Assembly: GCF_000478885.1 (NCBI RefSeq)
Contig: NC_022567.1
Location: 248,001 to 312,000, forward strand
Direction: 5' to 3'
DNA length: 64,000 nucleotides
From: Adlercreutzia equolifaciens DSM 19450
GTDB lineage: Bacteria > Actinomycetota > Coriobacteriia > Coriobacteriales > Eggerthellaceae
Numbering within the stretch: position 1 is the first letter of the stretch; the number at the start of each line of letters is the position of its first letter. This document shows, one piece after another, positions 60,770-64,000 of the stretch. The position numbers and the translations under genes were made by a program. The notes under the pieces are model-generated. The model was not told the origin of the DNA and did not search any database. It saw only the letters and a program-made list of their open reading frames with translations.

Positions 60770-63145
60770 ATGACGAAGAACAGCGAACGCGCCATTGACG
60801 CCAAGCTCACCCGTCGCGCCTTCGTGGGCGCTGCCGCGGCTACGGCTGCTGTGGGCCTGGCCGGATGCGCTCCGGCGGCCACCGACGAGGCGCCGGCCAA
60901 GGACGAGGGGGAGGGTCTGGCCTTCACCGGCGAGGACGAGTTCGCCGACTGCCAGCTCGTCTACGGTTGCTGCTCGCCGGAGTGCCAGCACCACCTGCTG
61001 AAGGGTTATGTGCGCGACGGCAAGCTCGTGAAGGTGGAGAGCGGCGAGGTGAACGAGAGCCCCGCTTGCGCCCGCGGCTTCGCCCGCGTGGAAATGTGCA
61101 ACTCCGATAAGCGCCTGACCAAGCCTTTGAAGCTCGTGGGCGAGAAGGGCTCCGGCGACTTCGAGGAGATTACCTGGGACGAGGCGTTCGATCTCATTCA
61201 GGAGAAGCTGCAGTACGCACTGGACAATGGCGGTCCCAAGTCCATCATGTCCCAGGGCGGTTCGGGCAACTTCAGCGCCCTGACCGGTGCGTTCTCCACA
61301 TTTGTCGGTTGGCTCGGCGGTGGCACGTCCACGTCCGGCAATATGTGCTGCGCCGGCATCGACTCGGGCCTGACGCCGGTTCTCGGCCAGCGCATGCAGC
61401 TGGTCCGCAACGAGATCGCCAACTCCAACTACATCATTGCCTGGGGCAACAACCCGGTCATCTCGATGACGGGCTATTTCGGCCGCTTCCAGGAGATGAT
61501 GGACAATGGTGGCACCCTGTGCACCATCGATCCGTTCCTCTCCGAGACTGCCGACAAGTCCCAGGAGTGGATCCAGCCTTGGCCCGGCACCGACTCGGCT
61601 GTGGCGCTCGCCATGCTGAAGGTGGTCATCGACGAGGGTCTGACCGATGAGGAGTACATCATCGCCCACACCACGGCGCCTTGCCTCATTGACAAGAAGA
61701 CTAACGCGCCGGCCTTCGCTGACCCGGCTGACGACACCACGTATCAGGTGTACGATCCGGCGACCAAGACGATTGTCGCCCACGATGCCGCTGGCGTGAC
61801 GCCGCTGCTGTCCGTGGAAGGCACCGAGATCGCCAACGACTACGTGACCATCTACGATCTCATCAAGGCCGAGGCCGACAAGTGGGGCAAGGAGGCCGTC
61901 GAGGCCGAGTCCGGCTGCTCCTACGACGACATCGCTCGCATCGCCCGCGATTACGCTAACGCCGAGCATGCCATGATCATCCAGAACATGGGCGGCTACC
62001 AGCGCACCGAGAATGCTGCTTACGCTACGGCTACCCAGGTGTATCTGGCCCTGTTCTGCGGTCATATCGGCCATCGCGGCGACGGCGTGTACGACGCCTG
62101 CGGCTCCACCACCCTGGTGCCCGGCGGCTCTGCCTATGAGGCCAACCCCGATGCTGTTAAGAACGAGTCCATTCCCGTGCCGTGCTTCGGTGAGTGGATC
62201 TGCCAGGACAAGCCCACCAAGATCAACTTCATGTGGATCGCCCAGGGCAATCCCGTGGCCCAGTGGCCGAACACGAACAGCGTGAAGGAGGGCATGAAGC
62301 ACATTCCGTTCGTCGTGAAGGTAGACATGTTCCTGAACGCGAGCGCCATGTACGCCGACCTGGTGCTTCCCGTGACGGCGCTGTTCGAGACTCCGAACGT
62401 CACGCATTCCGCGCGCTCGGCTGTCATCTCCATCAGCGAGGCCGGCGTGACCCCGCCGGGCGAGTGCAAGACTGACCTGGAGATTACCCGCGAAGTCGCC
62501 AAGCGCTTCGGCCTGGAGCAGTACTTCAACGAGGATCCGTCGGTGTACATCGGCCGCGTGCTCGAGCCGGCCGGCATCACCTACGAGGAGCTCGCCGAGA
62601 AGAAGGGCATCAACGCTTGGGATCTGAACCCCGATTACATCGCCTACAAGGATGGCGAGTTCCTCACTCCCACCAAGAAGGCTCACCTGTGGGTTCAGGC
62701 GTGGGTCGACGAGGGCTACCCGGCGATCGCGTGCCACCAGCGTCCTGAGGAGCATCCGCTGAACGCCGATAGCGAGCTCGCCAAGAAATACCCGCTGGCC
62801 TCGGTTCAGCGCAAGACCCGCAGCCAGGTGCACACGACGTTCAAGAACCTCGAGACCATGCTGTGCATGGACGGCCACAAGCCGAACATCTACATCAACA
62901 CCGAGGACGCTGCCGATCGTGGCATCGCCGAGGGCGACGAGGTGACGGCCTTCAATGATCGCGGCGAGCATACGGGCCTCGCGCGAGTGACCGACCACCT
63001 CAAGAAGGGCGTTGTCGTGCTGGAGAACGGCTGGGAGGATACCACGGCGTCCTCGTCGAGTAATGTGACGAGCAACAAGTGGCCCACCCTCGGTACCATC
63101 CACTGCTGCAATTCCACGCTTGTTGAAGTGAAGAAGGGGGCGTAA
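60770..63145 (+). CDS. Tat-exported molybdopterin oxidoreductase, possible lipoprotein
   Basis: 791 residues. Signal with TRRAFVGAAAATAAVGLAGC: a twin-arginine motif and a lipobox LAGC, so it may be a Tat-exported lipoprotein. FeS motif YGCCSPECQHH ... NESPACARGFAR near 60-100, then a long molybdopterin domain typical of DMSO reductase-like enzymes of this group. Substrate unknown. GAGGGAGGAG precedes ATG 60770; the upstream frame to 60671 is rejected. The FeS partner follows at 3 bases, and the two-component system is divergent. No NrfD or TorD gene is visible. Confidence 0.9.
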   Translation: MTKNSERAIDAKLTRRAFVGAAAATAAVGLAGCAPAATDEAPAKDEGEGLAFTGEDEFADCQLVYGCCSPECQHHLLKGYVRDGKLVKVESGEVNESPACARGFARVEMCNSDKRLTKPLKLVGEKGSGDFEEITWDEAFDLIQEKLQYALDNGGPKSIMSQGGSGNFSALTGAFSTFVGWLGGGTSTSGNMCCAGIDSGLTPVLGQRMQLVRNEIANSNYIIAWGNNPVISMTGYFGRFQEMMDNGGTLCTIDPFLSETADKSQEWIQPWPGTDSAVALAMLKVVIDEGLTDEEYIIAHTTAPCLIDKKTNAPAFADPADDTTYQVYDPATKTIVAHDAAGVTPLLSVEGTEIANDYVTIYDLIKAEADKWGKEAVEAESGCSYDDIARIARDYANAEHAMIIQNMGGYQRTENAAYATATQVYLALFCGHIGHRGDGVYDACGSTTLVPGGSAYEANPDAVKNESIPVPCFGEWICQDKPTKINFMWIAQGNPVAQWPNTNSVKEGMKHIPFVVKVDMFLNASAMYADLVLPVTALFETPNVTHSARSAVISISEAGVTPPGECKTDLEITREVAKRFGLEQYFNEDPSVYIGRVLEPAGITYEELAEKKGINAWDLNPDYIAYKDGEFLTPTKKAHLWVQAWVDEGYPAIACHQRPEEHPLNADSELAKKYPLASVQRKTRSQVHTTFKNLETMLCMDGHKPNIYINTEDAADRGIAEGDEVTAFNDRGEHTGLARVTDHLKKGVVVLENGWEDTTASSSSNVTSNKWPTLGTIHCCNSTLVEVKKGA

Positions 63146-63148
63146 ATT

Positions 63149-63727
63149 ATGACTCAGGGATTCTTTGTCAACTCCGCCGATTGCTACGGCTGCAAGAGCT
63201 GCCAGGTGGCTTGCGCCACCGAAAAGGTGCTGACTCCCGGCGTGTTCATTCGTCGCGTGCGCCAGATTAACGCTGCGGCACCTGGTGGCCATGCCTTCGT
63301 GTCCATGGCTTGCAATCATTGCGACGAACCGGCTTGCGTGGCCAACTGCCCCGTGGGCGCCTATCAGAAGATGGACAACGGTCTGGTGGTGCAGGATCAC
63401 GATAAGTGCATCGGTTGCAAGACCTGCATCGAGGCCTGCCCCTTCCACGCGCCTTCCTACGACGAGGCGACCTCTACGACCTACAAGTGCGACGGGTGCG
63501 CCAATCGCCAGGCTCGCGGAGAGATGCCGGTCTGCGTGATGTCCTGCCCGAGCGCGAATCTCACCTTGGATGAGATGGACAAGCTGCCCGAGGGCACGGA
63601 TGTCAAGGACCAGTCGGAGACCAAGCCGAACTTGAAGGTGGCGTTGGACAAGGATATCGACGCGAGTGTCTTCGCTGATATCGACGCCGCGCCGGGTCTG
63701 TTCGATGCCGGCGCCGAGCAGGCATAG
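63149..63727 (+). CDS. 4Fe-4S electron transfer subunit
   Basis: 192 residues with CYGCKSCQVAC, CNHCDEPACVANCP, CIGCKTCIEACP and CDGCANRQARGEMPVCVMSC, four clusters as in DmsB/PsrB proteins. It starts 3 bases after the catalytic subunit gene. The last 45 residues are acidic. It hands electrons to the molybdoenzyme; the membrane donor is not encoded here. Confidence 0.94.
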   Translation: MTQGFFVNSADCYGCKSCQVACATEKVLTPGVFIRRVRQINAAAPGGHAFVSMACNHCDEPACVANCPVGAYQKMDNGLVVQDHDKCIGCKTCIEACPFHAPSYDEATSTTYKCDGCANRQARGEMPVCVMSCPSANLTLDEMDKLPEGTDVKDQSETKPNLKVALDKDIDASVFADIDAAPGLFDAGAEQA

Positions 63728-63753
63728 CGACTGAGCTTTCGCGATATTCCGGT

Positions 63754-63783
63754 GGCGCCCGGCTGTGGTCGGGCGCCCTTCTC
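63754..63783 (+). terminator. Terminator after the molybdoenzyme pair
   Basis: Perfect 8-bp stem GGCGCCCG / CGGGCGCC followed by CTTCTC; moderate T content. Confidence 0.65.
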
Positions 63784-63859
63784 GATGGAGGTGCGCGGGG
63801 AATTCCACCCTCCCTTATTTCCCTGGGCACCTCCTCTCAACACAAGGGAGGTTGTCTTC

Positions 63860-64000
63860 ATGTTCTACCTGGCATGGAGAAATATCACGCGCCGGCTGGG
63901 CTCTTCCGTGCTCACGGCGTTTATTGCGTTTATGGCGGTGCTCGCGCTGACCGCCTCGATGATTGTGGTGACGTCGCTGGAGGATGGGGTGCGCCTGTCT
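63860..64000 (+). CDS. ABC transporter permease (FtsX/MacB-like), 3' partial
   Basis: 47 codons are visible. MFYLAWRNITRRLGSS followed by a long TM segment is the usual start of FtsX/MacB-type ABC permeases (LAxRNIxRR). AAGGGAGG precedes ATG 63860. The rest lies beyond the window. Confidence 0.75.
   Translation, partial: MFYLAWRNITRRLGSSVLTAFIAFMAVLALTASMIVVTSLEDGVRLS

Noticed and set aside
60713..63808. Minus-strand open frame of about 1031 codons opposite the molybdoenzyme and FeS genes
   Set aside because: A shadow of GC-rich codon bias; the plus strand has clear families, Tat signal, FeS motifs and ribosome sites.

Overview
The window is high-GC, densely packed bacterial DNA that looks like a gut member of the Eggerthellaceae (Coriobacteriia, Actinomycetota; Eggerthella/Adlercreutzia/Gordonibacter-like). 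The clues are two Tat-exported molybdopterin oxidoreductases with ferredoxin partners, a 12-TM LuxR regulator of the kind common next to reductases in this family, a sortase-anchored VaFE/SpaA surface protein, and the MEP isoprenoid genes dxr and ispG. The genus cannot be fixed from sequence alone. I saw no rRNA, tRNA, CRISPR array, complete insertion sequence or prophage.

Layout. 1-3.3 kb: two TrkA/KTN potassium-regulator genes and a DUF2207 membrane protein. 3.4-8.4 kb: a shikimate-kinase-like gene, an AlsT-type amino acid symporter, a fused MobB-MobA gene and a multi-cluster ferredoxin. 8.7-11.2 kb: a polar amino acid ABC importer. 11.4-15.7 kb: an HtrA protease, a radical SAM/SPASM gene followed by an unannotated 28-codon peptide gene (candidate RiPP precursor), and a GC-poor DUF2975 + HTH pair. 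15.7-17.7 kb: gene remnants and small HTH regulators. 17.7-30.9 kb: a housekeeping cluster pyrH-frr-uppS-cdsA-dxr-[surface protein on the opposite strand]-rseP-ispG-proS. 31-38.7 kb: HTH-membrane regulators, a phasin-like protein, rlmB and a NYN RNase, a DUF3990/HTH module that looks like a self-regulated toxin-antitoxin pair, and a DUF4097 protein. 38.8-46.9 kb: a second HtrA, then a LuxR regulator divergent from a TorD - molybdoenzyme - FeS - NrfD operon. 47-57.7 kb: MoxR + VWA, a BspA-like protein, a Zn-type macrodomain, a GNAT acetyltransferase, a truncated AAA ATPase and a DHA2 exporter. 57.9-64 kb: a two-component system whose kinase carries a CxxCH heme motif, divergent from a second molybdoenzyme + ferredoxin pair, and the start of an ABC permease.

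How it fits together. Much of the window serves anaerobic respiration: molybdenum cofactor attachment (mobBA), Tat-exported catalytic subunits, FeS subunits, a quinol-linked NrfD anchor, a TorD chaperone and dedicated sensors. A second theme is the envelope: HtrA twice, RseP, UppS, CdsA and the surface protein. The two htrA paralogs share a 40-bp upstream element, which suggests one common regulator.

The most unusual observations are: (i) the rSAM/SPASM gene plus a 28-residue peptide with a duplicated TCLxIG motif; (ii) several long intergenic inverted repeats, some sharing a TTTCTGGTCACAAAATCGA-like core, whose arms differ between copies but stay complementary within each copy; (iii) the DUF3990 module with a doubled palindromic operator around its promoter; (iv) the 40-bp element shared by the htrA genes; (v) domain oddities (wHTH inside RseP, MobB-MobA fusion, shikimate-kinase-like protein lacking the FRxxE arginine, CxxCH sensor kinase).
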